DNA of 64,000 nt, from positions 62,001 to 126,000 of the IMG/VR virus record IMGVR_UViG_3300024243_000006, one strand, 5' to 3'. This DNA comes from a virus. Shown one piece after another: positions 1 through 7,125 of this stretch (its first letter is position 1; the number at the start of each line of letters is the position of its first letter). A program made the translations under genes and the position numbers. The notes under the pieces are model-generated. The model saw only the letters and a list, made by a program, of their open reading frames with translations. It ran no database searches and was not told where the DNA came from.

Positions 1-1
1 T

Positions 2-325
2 CTTGAAGCAGCTTTGAGGCAGCTTGACCAAATGATTGAGAAGCCTGCTCTGAATGACAATTCTGACATAGGATTCCCGGTTAAACTTGAGACAGATGAG
101 AAGTGGCCGGGCATTTGCAAAAACGATTGCCCATTCGACAGAGAGTGCGCAAATGCAGGAAGCGCTGGAGATTATCGTTCTGAAAGCGGACTGACACCCG
201 ACTTTGTTAAAAACGAAGATTCTTCGATTACCTGTCACGGTTGTGGAGATATGGAGGAAGGTATGAGGCTTTTCGATGACAATGGAAGGCCGACAACTTT
301 TTATAAGCATTATAATCATTGGTAA
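2..325 (+). CDS. Hypothetical Cys-rich protein, 5' end outside the window
   Basis: The frame is open to the left edge, so the true start probably lies outside; the first in-window candidate start is a TTG at 14. The product is acidic and carries two cysteine clusters, CKNDC followed by a further Cys, and CHGC near the C-terminus, which could bind zinc. No family is recognised. It is followed after a short gap by the next small gene on the same strand. Confidence 0.55.
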   Translation, partial: LEAALRQLDQMIEKPALNDNSDIGFPVKLETDEKWPGICKNDCPFDRECANAGSAGDYRSESGLTPDFVKNEDSSITCHGCGDMEEGMRLFDDNGRPTTFYKHYNHW

Positions 326-342
326 AGACATAAGGAGTGAGA

Positions 343-645
343 GTGAGTGATTCTGTAACGGATTTTATATATGGGTGTGAGTTGCCCTGGAGACATAGAG
401 ATATGGTTTCCGATTTCGTTATGAACGGGGAGGTTGGTTTCGTATCAACCTATACGTCGCACGAAGATATCTTTTGGTTTGGAATAGGATACGCATCAAA
501 TTCTAATGGATTTAATGATGCGCCAGAACCTCCAAGTGCAGAGCTTATGAGTGAAGTAGACTCTGCTTATGAAGAATTGTCAGATGAACTTAAGGAAGCT
601 TTGAATGGTCGGCCAAGAAATTTGGTACACTCATACGCAGCATGA
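343..645 (+). CDS. Hypothetical protein
   Basis: A 100-residue acidic protein with no recognised domain. The frame also has a GTG at 337, but that codon overlaps the Shine-Dalgarno AAGGAG at 332-337. The GTG at 343 has proper spacing and is preferred. The gene ends seven bases before a tRNA-Asp gene. Confidence 0.6.
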   Translation: MSDSVTDFIYGCELPWRHRDMVSDFVMNGEVGFVSTYTSHEDIFWFGIGYASNSNGFNDAPEPPSAELMSEVDSAYEELSDELKEALNGRPRNLVHSYAA

Positions 646-651
646 AAATTT

Positions 652-728
652 AGGGTATTAGTTTAGTTGGTTAAAACACTGGCTTGTCACGCCAGAGATC
701 GCGAGTTCGAGTCTCGTATATCCTGCCA
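652..728 (+). tRNA. tRNA-Asp(GTC), first copy
   Basis: A 77-nt cloverleaf with encoded CCA. The 7-bp acceptor pairs AGGGTAT with ATATCCT (one G-U pair). The anticodon arm CTGGC/GCCAG has loop TTGTCAC, so the anticodon is GTC. The T arm GCGAG/CTCGT has the canonical loop TTCGAGT. The discriminator is G, as usual for Asp tRNAs. A second, diverged tRNA-Asp lies at 2217. Confidence 0.95.
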
Positions 729-757
729 TAATATGACTGTAATTTTACGGAGACCTA

Positions 758-1189
758 ATGGTTAAAACATTCGAAACTGGAGGATACATTTGGATTTATC
801 CAAATGTGGAAATATTGGATAAAGCTTTGAAAAAGCATAATCGGTTGGGCGGTCTTGATACAGGATTTCTCGCCAATTGCAGACCAGATGTAAGCTTAGC
901 TTATGGCCTTTGGAATGAGAACCTTTACCGATTTGATTGCGAAACGGATCCAGAAGAAAGAATTTATAAGTTTCCAGATACAGAAGTTTCTTTTGTAATT
1001 CGTATAGGAAGTGATGGCCGACACTATATCACGTCACATAACGGATTAACTTTGGAACAATATGGTGCAATGCTATTGGGCTATTCAACGAAACGGTATC
1101 TGGAAATGACAGAATCTGAATTTGAAAAAGAGATTGAAAGGCGCAACGAGCCTCCCTCTTCTTCTTTTGAAAACGATTTTCTATTTTAA
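758..1189 (+). CDS. Hypothetical protein
   Basis: A 143-residue soluble acidic protein starting at an ATG with GGAG about 6 bases upstream. No recognised motif. It sits between tRNA-Asp and a cluster of tRNA-like RNAs, which suggests a small accessory gene within the tRNA region. Confidence 0.6.
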   Translation: MVKTFETGGYIWIYPNVEILDKALKKHNRLGGLDTGFLANCRPDVSLAYGLWNENLYRFDCETDPEERIYKFPDTEVSFVIRIGSDGRHYITSHNGLTLEQYGAMLLGYSTKRYLEMTESEFEKEIERRNEPPSSSFENDFLF

Positions 1190-1195
1190 AATTAT

Positions 1196-1281
1196 GGGGG
1201 TATCAGGTCTGTTTCAGACCGATTCCGGGCGGCCCACACGATCAGTGGGACGGGTGAGAGGATTGCTCACTGCCCCCGCCA
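1196..1281 (+). ncRNA. tRNA-like RNA element 1, CCA-ending, non-canonical T loop
   Basis: The 86-nt element closes with a 7-bp acceptor-like stem, GGGGGTA with TGCCCCC, followed by G and CCA. Inside are three hairpins: GGTCTG/CAGACC with a 3-nt loop, CCCAC/GTGGG (1234-1250) with loop ACGATCA, and a T-arm-like GTGAG/CTCAC with loop AGGATTG. Neither the D arm nor the T loop fits a normal tRNA. If the middle hairpin is an anticodon arm, the anticodon would be GAT, but position 33 is C rather than U. Element 2 has the same length, the same GCCA end and a matching T loop. Confidence 0.5.
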
Positions 1282-1286
1282 GTTTT

Positions 1287-1372
1287 GGGAATATATAGGC
1301 CAAGGTACAACGGCCGCTTTCAAAGCAGTATTCATGATATCTGCGCAGGAGAATTACCTGCTATTCCCGCCA
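1287..1372 (+). ncRNA. tRNA-like RNA element 2, CCA-ending, non-canonical T loop
   Basis: The 86-nt element has acceptor-like GGGAATA paired with TATTCCC, then G and CCA. A D-arm-like hairpin GGCC/GGCC has loop AAGGTACAAC, which contains the expected GG. A possible anticodon loop TTTCAAA would give anticodon TCA (opal reading), though its stem has a C-A mismatch. A hairpin GCAG/CTGC follows, then a T-arm-like GCAGG/CCTGC with loop AGAATTA. That loop resembles element 1 (AGRATTR) although the two stems differ in sequence. Only GTTTT separates the element from element 1. Confidence 0.5.
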
Positions 1373-1386
1373 GTTAGATTAGTTTT

Positions 1387-1492
1387 GGGGAGTGGGTGGA
1401 CTGGTTCGAGTCCAGATAGAAAGGTTATACCCTACCCGCATGGCAAAGGATCGCGCGTCCGACTTTAGGTTCGAATCCTAAACTCTCCACCA
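1387..1492 (+). tRNA. tRNA-like gene, isotype uncertain, 106 nt with oversized centre
   Basis: The acceptor GGGGAGT pairs with ACTCTCC (one G-U), followed by discriminator A and CCA. The T arm TTAGG/CCTAA has the canonical loop TTCGAAT. A D-arm-like TGGA/TCCA hairpin with GG in its loop follows the acceptor; the same stretch also reads as a second T-arm-like CTGG-TTCGAGT-CCAG. About 30 nt more than a class I tRNA lie between the arms, and no clean 5-bp anticodon arm can be drawn. It may be a class II tRNA, an interrupted tRNA or a rearranged one. The next gene starts 17 bases downstream. Confidence 0.45.
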
Positions 1493-1508
1493 TTTAAAAA
1501 GGAATTTA

Positions 1509-1775
1509 ATGTTTGTTGTTCACTTCAAATCAGAATCTGGTGACAATTACTACTCAGCTTTCGAAAGAAAGCCTGACGATTACGAATTGAAAGTTTGGAT
1601 CATTTATCATTGGCCTGAATCAATTGAAGATGGCGTCTGCTATATTCATGTTAATAGCGTTACAGAGTGTGAGTTTTATGACGTAGACGAAGGTGATTTG
1701 GATCTCAGAGAGTTGCCGTATCCCGACAAAGTGGAGTGGATGTTGCCGTATCCCGACAAAGTGGAGTGGATGTAA
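1509..1775 (+). CDS. Hypothetical protein ending in a 10-residue tandem repeat
   Basis: An 88-residue acidic protein starting at ATG after AAAGGAA. Its last 20 residues are two exact copies of LPYPDKVEWM, encoded by a perfect 30-bp tandem duplication. Without the duplication the protein would be 78 residues. The stop codon overlaps the next start (TAATG), so translation of the two genes is probably coupled. No family is recognised. Confidence 0.65.
   Translation: MFVVHFKSESGDNYYSAFERKPDDYELKVWIIYHWPESIEDGVCYIHVNSVTECEFYDVDEGDLDLRELPYPDKVEWMLPYPDKVEWM
1713..1772 (+). repeat. Perfect 30-bp tandem duplication
   Basis: Two identical 30-bp units, 1713-1742 and 1743-1772, lie in frame at the 3' end of the preceding gene. 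Each contains GTGGAG, which can serve as ribosome-binding site for the next gene. The duplication therefore duplicates that signal as well. The exact identity suggests a recent event. Confidence 0.95.
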
Positions 1776-2197
1776 TGTACAAAGTTAACCATGATCATTT
1801 TCGATTGAACGCAGAAGAATCTGCTTGTCTTGACAAACAGTTTGAATCACTCATAATTAAGCACGCTCATTTTATTATGAAGAACGGTTTAAGTCATTTT
1901 TTTGTGGTTGCTATTGAGGATAAAGAATTTCGGATAAAGTTTAAGTGGCCAAAGGGTTCCTGGGTTGATGCCGACGATGGACGCGGGAAGAGAATAGCTG
2001 ATGATGCAGTTCCTATTGGGGCGACAATGCAATACAGGGATTATAGAAAAAACGCTTATGATCATGGTGCTGTTGAAAAATATACCTGCTCTGAGTTTTA
2101 CAATAAAACAATGATTGATCTGAATGATATCTTTGGTAGGACGTTGAGAGCACAAATGAGGTATCACGATCATAAATGCAATTTTTGTGAGTCTTGA
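1775..2197 (+). CDS. Hypothetical protein
   Basis: A 140-residue protein whose ATG overlaps the upstream stop (TAATG). The frame extends upstream through the tandem duplication to a GTG at 1736, but that part is only the repeat read in another frame. No domain is recognised; the C-terminus has HDHKCNFC, a possible metal-binding cluster. tRNA-Asp copy 2 follows after 19 bases. Confidence 0.6.
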   Translation: MYKVNHDHFRLNAEESACLDKQFESLIIKHAHFIMKNGLSHFFVVAIEDKEFRIKFKWPKGSWVDADDGRGKRIADDAVPIGATMQYRDYRKNAYDHGAVEKYTCSEFYNKTMIDLNDIFGRTLRAQMRYHDHKCNFCES

Positions 2198-2216
2198 ATA
2201 GTTAGGTTTGAAATAA

Positions 2217-2293
2217 GGGTGGCGTGGTGTAATTGGCTAACACGCTGGACTGTCTATCCGGAATTTGGGGTTCAAATCCCCCGTTGCCCGCCA
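2217..2293 (+). tRNA. tRNA-Asp(GTC), second copy
   Basis: A 77-nt cloverleaf with encoded GCCA end. The acceptor GGGTGGC pairs with GTTGCCC through several G-U pairs. The anticodon arm CTGGA/TCCGG has loop CTGTCTA, giving anticodon GTC. The T loop TTCAAAT is canonical, but the first T-stem pair is a T-C mismatch. The sequence differs widely from the first tRNA-Asp, so the two are not a recent duplication. Confidence 0.9.
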
Positions 2294-2303
2294 AGGAAAT
2301 GTT

Positions 2304-2669
2304 ATGAATGTAACGGAAGTTATATCAAAGATATCAGAGTCTAAGTTTTTCGACATCGAAACAACTCAATATCTGATGATTGTAAACATAAAACGCACAC
2401 ACTTTTATTTTGTTATTGATTATGAATCGTCTCTGTTTTCTCTTTATAACTATGAGCATAATCTTCAAATTAAAAAACCTGATGGTTCATGGGTTAATTT
2501 AAAAGGGGAGCCTATCATCACTCATTGGAGTGTTTTCGACATAACCGAGAAGATGGTAGGAAAATTCTCTCAAAAATACATCGAGGAATTTGAAGAGTTT
2601 GTGATGATAGATCTGCTCTTCATGAGTTCTGAATATAAATTAGAGGAAGCTGAATGGCCAAAGAATTAA
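2304..2669 (+). CDS. Hypothetical protein
   Basis: A 121-residue protein. The open frame begins inside the tRNA, so the ATG at 2304, preceded by AAGGAAA just after the tRNA CCA end, is taken as start. It contains aromatic-rich beta-strand-like segments but no recognised motif. Its end overlaps the next gene by 16 bases. Confidence 0.6.
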   Translation: MNVTEVISKISESKFFDIETTQYLMIVNIKRTHFYFVIDYESSLFSLYNYEHNLQIKKPDGSWVNLKGEPIITHWSVFDITEKMVGKFSQKYIEEFEEFVMIDLLFMSSEYKLEEAEWPKN

Positions 2670-3049
2670 ATTCCGAATACAAATACCTAATCCCTTACTT
2701 ATCTCCCCTTCTTCAGGGTTTTGCAGCCCATTTCCCCCTTGATGAACTTGGCGGTGCAAGACAACTTGAATCCTTTAAAAAGGTTGAAGATTCGGACGGA
2801 GAGTTCGCAATCGCAGTTTCATATTGGATTGAAGGCGGAGATAGCCCGAATATAGAAACGGATTTGTTTTTGGTCTGTGACGAATCTTATGAGAAGCTTG
2901 CCAACTCAATGCTTCAAGATTTTGCCGCCAATAATGAAGAATACTACAAAGTTAAAATAATACACAGCTACGGGAAAGTTGTTCAATTTGTCCCAAAAGC
3001 GGAAAAGATTATACTTGAGAAGGTTAGTTATAACTTTCTTGAAGTGTAA
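2654..3049 (+). CDS. Hypothetical protein
   Basis: A 131-residue acidic soluble protein with an ATG start and GAGGAAG upstream, overlapping the previous gene. No recognised domain. The 103 bases after it hold only short imperfect inverted repeats (GAGC/GCTC, ACCAAG/CTTGGT) before the next gene. Confidence 0.6.
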   Translation: MAKELNSEYKYLIPYLSPLLQGFAAHFPLDELGGARQLESFKKVEDSDGEFAIAVSYWIEGGDSPNIETDLFLVCDESYEKLANSMLQDFAANNEEYYKVKIIHSYGKVVQFVPKAEKIILEKVSYNFLEV

Positions 3050-3152
3050 CGTATATCATAGCGCGAGCCGTAAGCTCATTGATCTTTATAAAAATGCGAC
3101 CAAGTTAGTATGAGCTATGACGGAAACCTTGGTTTGAGGAACGGTGAATTAG

Positions 3153-3848
3153 TTGAGTGATTTCAAAATTTTGATTGGGGATGACTTTTCGGGCATGTCT
3201 GCGGAAGAGATCCGTGCATACTATGACGGCATGACCATTGAGCAAAAAGCAGAGCACAAGGCAGAACAGGATCGTCGCTGGAAAGAGGAAGCGCGTATTC
3301 GAAAGAAAAAGTATGCTGCAAAGCGAGTTGTAATCAACGAATACTACGATTCTTTCAACAAAGTTCTTACCTTGACTGAGGAAGATAAGCGTCACCTTTT
3401 TGAAGGTACCCATCCAAGGTTCAGGTTCAAGTCTGGATATAACAGATATGGTGCAGGTCATAAGTTATCCGCAAAACACTTGGATTGGAAATTTCATCCT
3501 GACGAAACGTACACAGCGAACGTTACGTTCACGGATGGTCACTCAACGTTCACCGTTACTCTTAGAGCAGAGGACAATCCTCACAAAGATGCGATTAAGC
3601 CGTGGCTAAACATGCCAGACGAAATCAAACCGAAATGGGGTGATGATATCATCCCGAAAGAATATAAGAGATTCTCGGTCAGCGAACCGGAACACACGAC
3701 GTATGCACTTTATACGGTGTATGCGAGAGACGAGGATCACCTTCAGGTGCTTCTTGACAATGGAATTCTTGACGATATGGATTCAGAAGATAGAGAGAGT
3801 GGCTATTCTAACGACAAGGTCACATTTAATGAAGATACTAGTTGGTAA
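3153..3848 (+). CDS. Hypothetical protein with basic helical N-terminal part
   Basis: A 231-residue protein with a highly charged, probably helical segment at about residues 28-60 and a more mixed C-terminal half. The start is a TTG about 12 bases after GAGGA; no ATG gives a fuller product. A KOW- or SH3-like fold is not evident and no family is recognised. The SPFH lipoprotein gene follows 23 bases later, probably in the same transcript. Confidence 0.55.
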   Translation: MSDFKILIGDDFSGMSAEEIRAYYDGMTIEQKAEHKAEQDRRWKEEARIRKKKYAAKRVVINEYYDSFNKVLTLTEEDKRHLFEGTHPRFRFKSGYNRYGAGHKLSAKHLDWKFHPDETYTANVTFTDGHSTFTVTLRAEDNPHKDAIKPWLNMPDEIKPKWGDDIIPKEYKRFSVSEPEHTTYALYTVYARDEDHLQVLLDNGILDDMDSEDRESGYSNDKVTFNEDTSW

Positions 3849-3871
3849 CACACAACAAGGAGTTGTTTTAG

Positions 3872-4666
3872 ATGAATTTTAGAAATTTTGTTTTGTTCGC
3901 GGCGCTTACCAGCGTCATTGGTTGCGCCACTGTAGAGCCAGGTAATGCCGGCGTTGTAGTTGATTGGGATGGTGTGCAGGAAATTCCACTTCCAGAAGGC
4001 TTTCATCAGATCAATGTATTCACTGATACGGTAGTCAATTATCCTGTGAAGATTCAGGTTTATAATGCGCCAGCAAGTGCTATGTCGAAGGATATGCAGC
4101 TTGCAAACACACAAGTTACTGTTAATTATAAAGTAGCAATCGCAGATGCTCCCGGACTCTATCAGTCCGTTGGTATGATTGATGACGTTGAGGCTGTCCT
4201 TATCCGACCCAAGGTTCAGGATACTGTCAAGAAGTACACTGCACAGTACGCTGCGGAACAGCTTATTGGTGACAGAGAAGCAGTGACTGTTGCTATCAAA
4301 GAGGAACTTGTTGCGGAGCTTGCGGAACTCGATATCACAGTAACGGAAGTGTCTCTGACTAACTTCAATTTCGCGGAAGAATTCCAGAAAGCGGTTGAGG
4401 ATAAACAGATTGCTGAGCAGCAGGCAAAGACTGCGATGAATCAGGTAGCAATCGAAGAGGCAGAGGCAGCGAAGACTGTGGTTAGAGCAGTTGCTGAAGC
4501 TGAGTCAACCCTTGCATTGGCACGGGCACAGGCAGAGGCTAACAAGCTGCTTGATCGTTCGCTTACCGAGAAGGTGATTCGGTACGAGATGGTTAAGAAG
4601 TGGGACGGTGTCAACTCCAAGGTTGTATCCGGTAACGGTAGCGGCCTCCTTATCTCAGTAGAGTAA
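3872..4666 (+). CDS. SPFH/prohibitin-family lipoprotein
   Basis: The 264-residue product has a short hydrophobic signal and a lipobox VIGC with Cys18, so it should be a lipid-anchored envelope protein. The body matches the SPFH (band 7/prohibitin) pattern: an N-terminal PGxxGVV-type segment, then a long Ala/Glu-rich helical part (about 180-240) containing the EAEA-type coiled coil of these proteins. SPFH proteins form large membrane-bound rings and often partner proteases. A SohB-like protease is encoded at 12908, not adjacent. Start by ATG with AAGGAG upstream. The role in infection is unknown; membrane protection or remodelling is an inference. Confidence 0.85.
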   Translation: MNFRNFVLFAALTSVIGCATVEPGNAGVVVDWDGVQEIPLPEGFHQINVFTDTVVNYPVKIQVYNAPASAMSKDMQLANTQVTVNYKVAIADAPGLYQSVGMIDDVEAVLIRPKVQDTVKKYTAQYAAEQLIGDREAVTVAIKEELVAELAELDITVTEVSLTNFNFAEEFQKAVEDKQIAEQQAKTAMNQVAIEEAEAAKTVVRAVAEAESTLALARAQAEANKLLDRSLTEKVIRYEMVKKWDGVNSKVVSGNGSGLLISVE

Positions 4667-4667
4667 A

Positions 4668-4730
4668 ATGGAAGCATTTATAATCTTGGCAACTATAGCT
4701 ATTTGCCTACTGCTTTTCTTTGACGATTAA
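4668..4730 (+). CDS. Membrane microprotein, 20 residues
   Basis: A very short frame starting two bases after the SPFH stop codon. It encodes an almost purely hydrophobic helix (about residues 3-18) ending in FFDD, as expected of a one-pass membrane peptide. There is no strong ribosome-binding site, so translation could follow from the upstream gene. It resembles the next microprotein in kind, not in sequence. Confidence 0.4.
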   Translation: MEAFIILATIAICLLLFFDD

Positions 4731-4735
4731 AAAAT

Positions 4736-4811
4736 GGAGGCCGTTTATGGCTTGGTATATATGGTTAATCATAGCGATATGTTGCCTCATACTAATCTGC
4801 AAACGGCCTCC
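4736..4811 (+). promoter_or_regulatory. Inverted repeat sequestering a ribosome-binding site
   Basis: A perfect 11-bp inverted repeat, GGAGGCCGTTT at 4736-4746 and its complement at 4801-4811, encloses a 54-nt loop. The left arm contains the GGAGG ribosome-binding site of the micro-ORF at 4747. The right arm lies inside the same ORF near its end. In RNA the site would be paired until a ribosome, helicase or partner opens it. There is no U-run after it, so an ordinary terminator is unlikely. Confidence 0.65.
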
Positions 4812-4821
4812 GCACATTTGA
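4747..4821 (+). CDS. Membrane microprotein, 24 residues, inside a hairpin
   Basis: An ATG follows GGAGG with 6 bases of spacing and opens a 24-residue frame. Residues 3-18 are strongly hydrophobic with three Cys and two Trp residues, followed by a basic tail CKRPPHI. It looks like a one-pass membrane peptide. The whole gene sits in the loop of an 11-bp inverted repeat that pairs its ribosome-binding site with its own 3' part. A toxin-like or holin-regulatory peptide is possible but not shown. Confidence 0.5.
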   Translation: MAWYIWLIIAICCLILICKRPPHI

Positions 4822-4828
4822 GGACCCT

Positions 4829-5065
4829 ATGTCTATTTACGCTGTAATTTTAATTTTGGTTATGATTGGGCTTATCGCCGCAGGGATTAAATTCCTTCCA
4901 GGCTATATTCATAAGATCCAGATGAATGCAAGAAAAGTTGAGCTATTGGATCTTGAGATTGAAAAGAAAAGAAGCCAGCAGGCGGACGAGGAATTGAATA
5001 GTTATCTCAGTGATGACGAGAGAGCCGAAATGCGCCGAAAAGCGGAGCAGGCACAAAGGAGTTAA
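4829..5065 (+). CDS. Membrane-anchored coiled-coil protein
   Basis: A 78-residue protein with one N-terminal transmembrane segment (about residues 4-25), followed by a highly charged helix to the end. This topology fits an inner-membrane anchored coil, as in i-spanins or small membrane tethers, but there is no overlapping o-spanin lipoprotein gene. It follows the SPFH lipoprotein and two membrane micro-ORFs, suggesting a small membrane-protein module. Confidence 0.6.
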   Translation: MSIYAVILILVMIGLIAAGIKFLPGYIHKIQMNARKVELLDLEIEKKRSQQADEELNSYLSDDERAEMRRKAEQAQRS

Positions 5066-5067
5066 AG

Positions 5068-5718
5068 ATGAAAGTAGTATGCATATCAGATACGCACAAC
5101 AAACATGAACAAATTGAGATACCAGAGTGCGATCTGCTTTTGCATACCGGAGACTTTTCGTCCAGAGGCTATAAGCACGAGTTTCAAAACTTTGTCAAGT
5201 GGCTGGACAAACAGCCTGCAAAGCACAAAGTATTTATATCTGGCAATCACGATTACATTTGCCAAAAAGAACGAGAGTTTGTTGCGGAATTCGTAGCAGA
5301 CTACGATGTTCATTACTTGCTTGATAGCTCCGTTGAAATAGAAGGTCTCAAAATCTATGGCAGCCCTTGGCAGCCTTGGTTTCACAATTGGGCCTTCAAC
5401 TTCAATAAGAATGATCATGCTCAGGCTATATCAACTTGGGCTAAAATCCCTGATGATACTGATGTATTACTTACACATGGGCCACCATACAAGGTCCTTG
5501 ATAGAGTGGCGAGAGTCATGCATGCTGGAGAAGATCCGAATGTTGGGTGCAAGTTCCTTTTAGGAAGAGTCATGGAAGTTAAGCCAAAGCTTCATGTTTT
5601 CGGACATATCCACGAGGCTTATGGGCAGCTTGAGCACAACGGAACACTTTTCATTAATGCTGCGAGTTGCACCTTACAATATCAGCCAACTAACTTAGCG
5701 ACAGTAACGGAGCTATGA
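5068..5718 (+). CDS. Calcineurin-like metallophosphoesterase
   Basis: A 216-residue protein with the full metallophosphatase motif series: DTH at 8-10, GDF near 28-30, GNHD near 64-67, a THGPP motif and a C-terminal GHIH. It resembles the MPPED1/2-like class of small phosphoesterases that bind two metal ions. The substrate cannot be told from sequence. ATG start after AAAGGAG, two bases after the upstream gene. It is one of three enzymes of this fold in the window, with 24663 and the SbcD at 47482. Confidence 0.85.
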   Translation: MKVVCISDTHNKHEQIEIPECDLLLHTGDFSSRGYKHEFQNFVKWLDKQPAKHKVFISGNHDYICQKEREFVAEFVADYDVHYLLDSSVEIEGLKIYGSPWQPWFHNWAFNFNKNDHAQAISTWAKIPDDTDVLLTHGPPYKVLDRVARVMHAGEDPNVGCKFLLGRVMEVKPKLHVFGHIHEAYGQLEHNGTLFINAASCTLQYQPTNLATVTEL

Positions 5719-5770
5719 TGTTCTTGATCACAATGGTGAAGACGGTTGATGCCTTATGCAGGGGGAGATA

Positions 5771-6271
5771 ATGAAGACAAGAACATTTCAAGAGTACCAT
5801 AAAGAGATTATGTCTCAGAAAAGGTACGGTGAAGATACATTTAAGGATTTCATTGAAACATGTTTTAAGCATTGTCCTGACCTTTTGGCCATCAGGCTGA
5901 GAGGTTGGACTCCAAGCTTCAATGATGGTGATCCTTGCTATCACTCAGAAGATCTAAAAGTTCTTTTTCGTGACGATGTTTACGGTTTCGATTGGGCAGT
6001 TCATTTTCATGAAAAGTACGAAAGTATTTGCGAAGAAATCTTTTTAATAAAAGCGACCCCGTCTCGTTGGAACGAAAAAGAAATGCACTACGGCGGCATG
6101 AGTCGTGAGGATATCGCTGCTCTTGGAGATTGTCCGAAAAAAAGAGTCCTTTACGCTATTCGAAATCAATTCTATGCGGAACATGCTTATGGCACAGATT
6201 ATGAGTTGATCATCGATAGGACAGAGGAAGGTACGGATATCGAGTACAGACAGTACGAATGTGGTTACTGA
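5771..6271 (+). CDS. Hypothetical protein
   Basis: A 166-residue acidic protein. The frame has an earlier ATG at 5756, but GGGGGAG sits between it and the ATG at 5771, which is therefore preferred. No domain is recognised. It ends convergently against the minus-strand T5orf172-like gene with only two bases between. Confidence 0.6.
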   Translation: MKTRTFQEYHKEIMSQKRYGEDTFKDFIETCFKHCPDLLAIRLRGWTPSFNDGDPCYHSEDLKVLFRDDVYGFDWAVHFHEKYESICEEIFLIKATPSRWNEKEMHYGGMSREDIAALGDCPKKRVLYAIRNQFYAEHAYGTDYELIIDRTEEGTDIEYRQYECGY

Positions 6272-6273
6272 TT

Positions 6274-6561
6274 TTACGAGAGAAGGTCTTCTTCGACAAT
6301 TGATTCTACCATGCATCTAACGTCCCAAAAGAGTGGGGACTTAAACCATTCCCCTCTTTTGACGTACGATGAAACAAGTCTCTGATGGCACTCTTTCTCT
6401 AATTTGTAAACCTTCTCAGAAGGTAATGAATAGATTTCTATCAGTTCCAATGATTCAGAAGAACCAGTTTGTAACTGTTTCAGTCGCTTGGCAGGGTTTT
6501 TGCTAACACCGATTTTAAGGTCAGTGCCATTACTTATGATGTAAAGGTATGAAGTTTCCAT
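6274..6561 (-). CDS. T5orf172/MUG113-like GIY-YIG-superfamily protein
   Basis: A 95-residue product begins METSYLYII and contains KIGVSKNPAKRLKQLQTG. This is the core pattern of the T5orf172 (MUG113) domain, a branch of the GIY-YIG nuclease superfamily. A His and Glu of the later helix (LEKECHQRL) are present. It is one of only two convincing minus-strand genes. The start at 6561 is supported by AGGTG on the minus strand; the frame extends 15 codons further. Orientation and family suggest a separately acquired, mobile-type gene, but nuclease activity is unproven. Confidence 0.75.
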   Translation of the reverse strand: METSYLYIISNGTDLKIGVSKNPAKRLKQLQTGSSESLELIEIYSLPSEKVYKLEKECHQRLVSSYVKRGEWFKSPLFWDVRCMVESIVEEDLLS

Positions 6562-6608
6562 GAGAACACCTAATATTTCGGGTAGGATTGTGAGTGAGGG
6601 TATCATTT

Positions 6609-7022
6609 ATGCAAGAATACGATTCGTTATATGATGAAGCACACGATCTCCTTTGGGGAAATCATTTTACAAGAGTTCTCCGGAACGGAGCCATGATTGA
6701 AGCTGAGCTTCGATGGGGACTACCCGGACCAGAAATAGGAGAAGTCTGCATTGACAAATACGGATGCGACTCTGAAGATATCTTCTATTGGGCGTCGCAA
6801 ACTCTTAATGAATCTTACGCTTTGCCTACGCATGTTGAGAAAGCAATTATGGAATCGGATGAATATGTTTCATTTGCATTGCGTATAGATAAGGTTAATA
6901 AAGAAGTCAAAAGCATTCAGAAAGAGAAGGGTGACAAGAAGTTCTATCAGCAATTTCTTAACGATTTAGAAGACGACCCTGACAATAACAAAGTTATGTT
7001 TCATAAAAGCTTAACTAAATAA
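6609..7022 (+). CDS. Hypothetical protein
   Basis: A 137-residue acidic protein. ATG at 6609 follows GAGGG with about 8 bases spacing; an upstream GTG at 6594 is in frame but less well placed. Its 5' end is divergent from the minus-strand gene ending its reading at 6561, so the 47 bases between should hold promoters for both. No recognised family. tRNA-Leu follows after four bases. Confidence 0.6.
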   Translation: MQEYDSLYDEAHDLLWGNHFTRVLRNGAMIEAELRWGLPGPEIGEVCIDKYGCDSEDIFYWASQTLNESYALPTHVEKAIMESDEYVSFALRIDKVNKEVKSIQKEKGDKKFYQQFLNDLEDDPDNNKVMFHKSLTK

Positions 7023-7026
7023 TCTC

Positions 7027-7112
7027 GGCCCCTTGGTGGAATTGGTTTACACAGCAGGTTCAAATTCTGTGCGCTTATGCGTTTCTCGGTTCGAGTCCGA
7101 GAGGGGCTACCA
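7027..7112 (+). tRNA. tRNA-Leu(CAA)
   Basis: An 86-nt class II tRNA with encoded ACCA end. The acceptor GGCCCCT pairs with AGGGGCT (G-U first pair). The D region TGGTGGAATTGGTTTACACA is typical of Leu tRNAs. The anticodon loop is TTCAAAT (anticodon CAA), the variable arm GCGC-TTAT-GCG, and the T arm CTCGG/CCGAG has loop TTCGAGT. Confidence 0.95.
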
Positions 7113-7125
7113 AAAGGAAATTAAA

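Noticed and set aside
1196-1372. Annotating elements 1 and 2 as ordinary tRNAs with isotypes
   Set aside because: The T loops are non-canonical and no clean anticodon arm exists, so an isotype call would be a guess.
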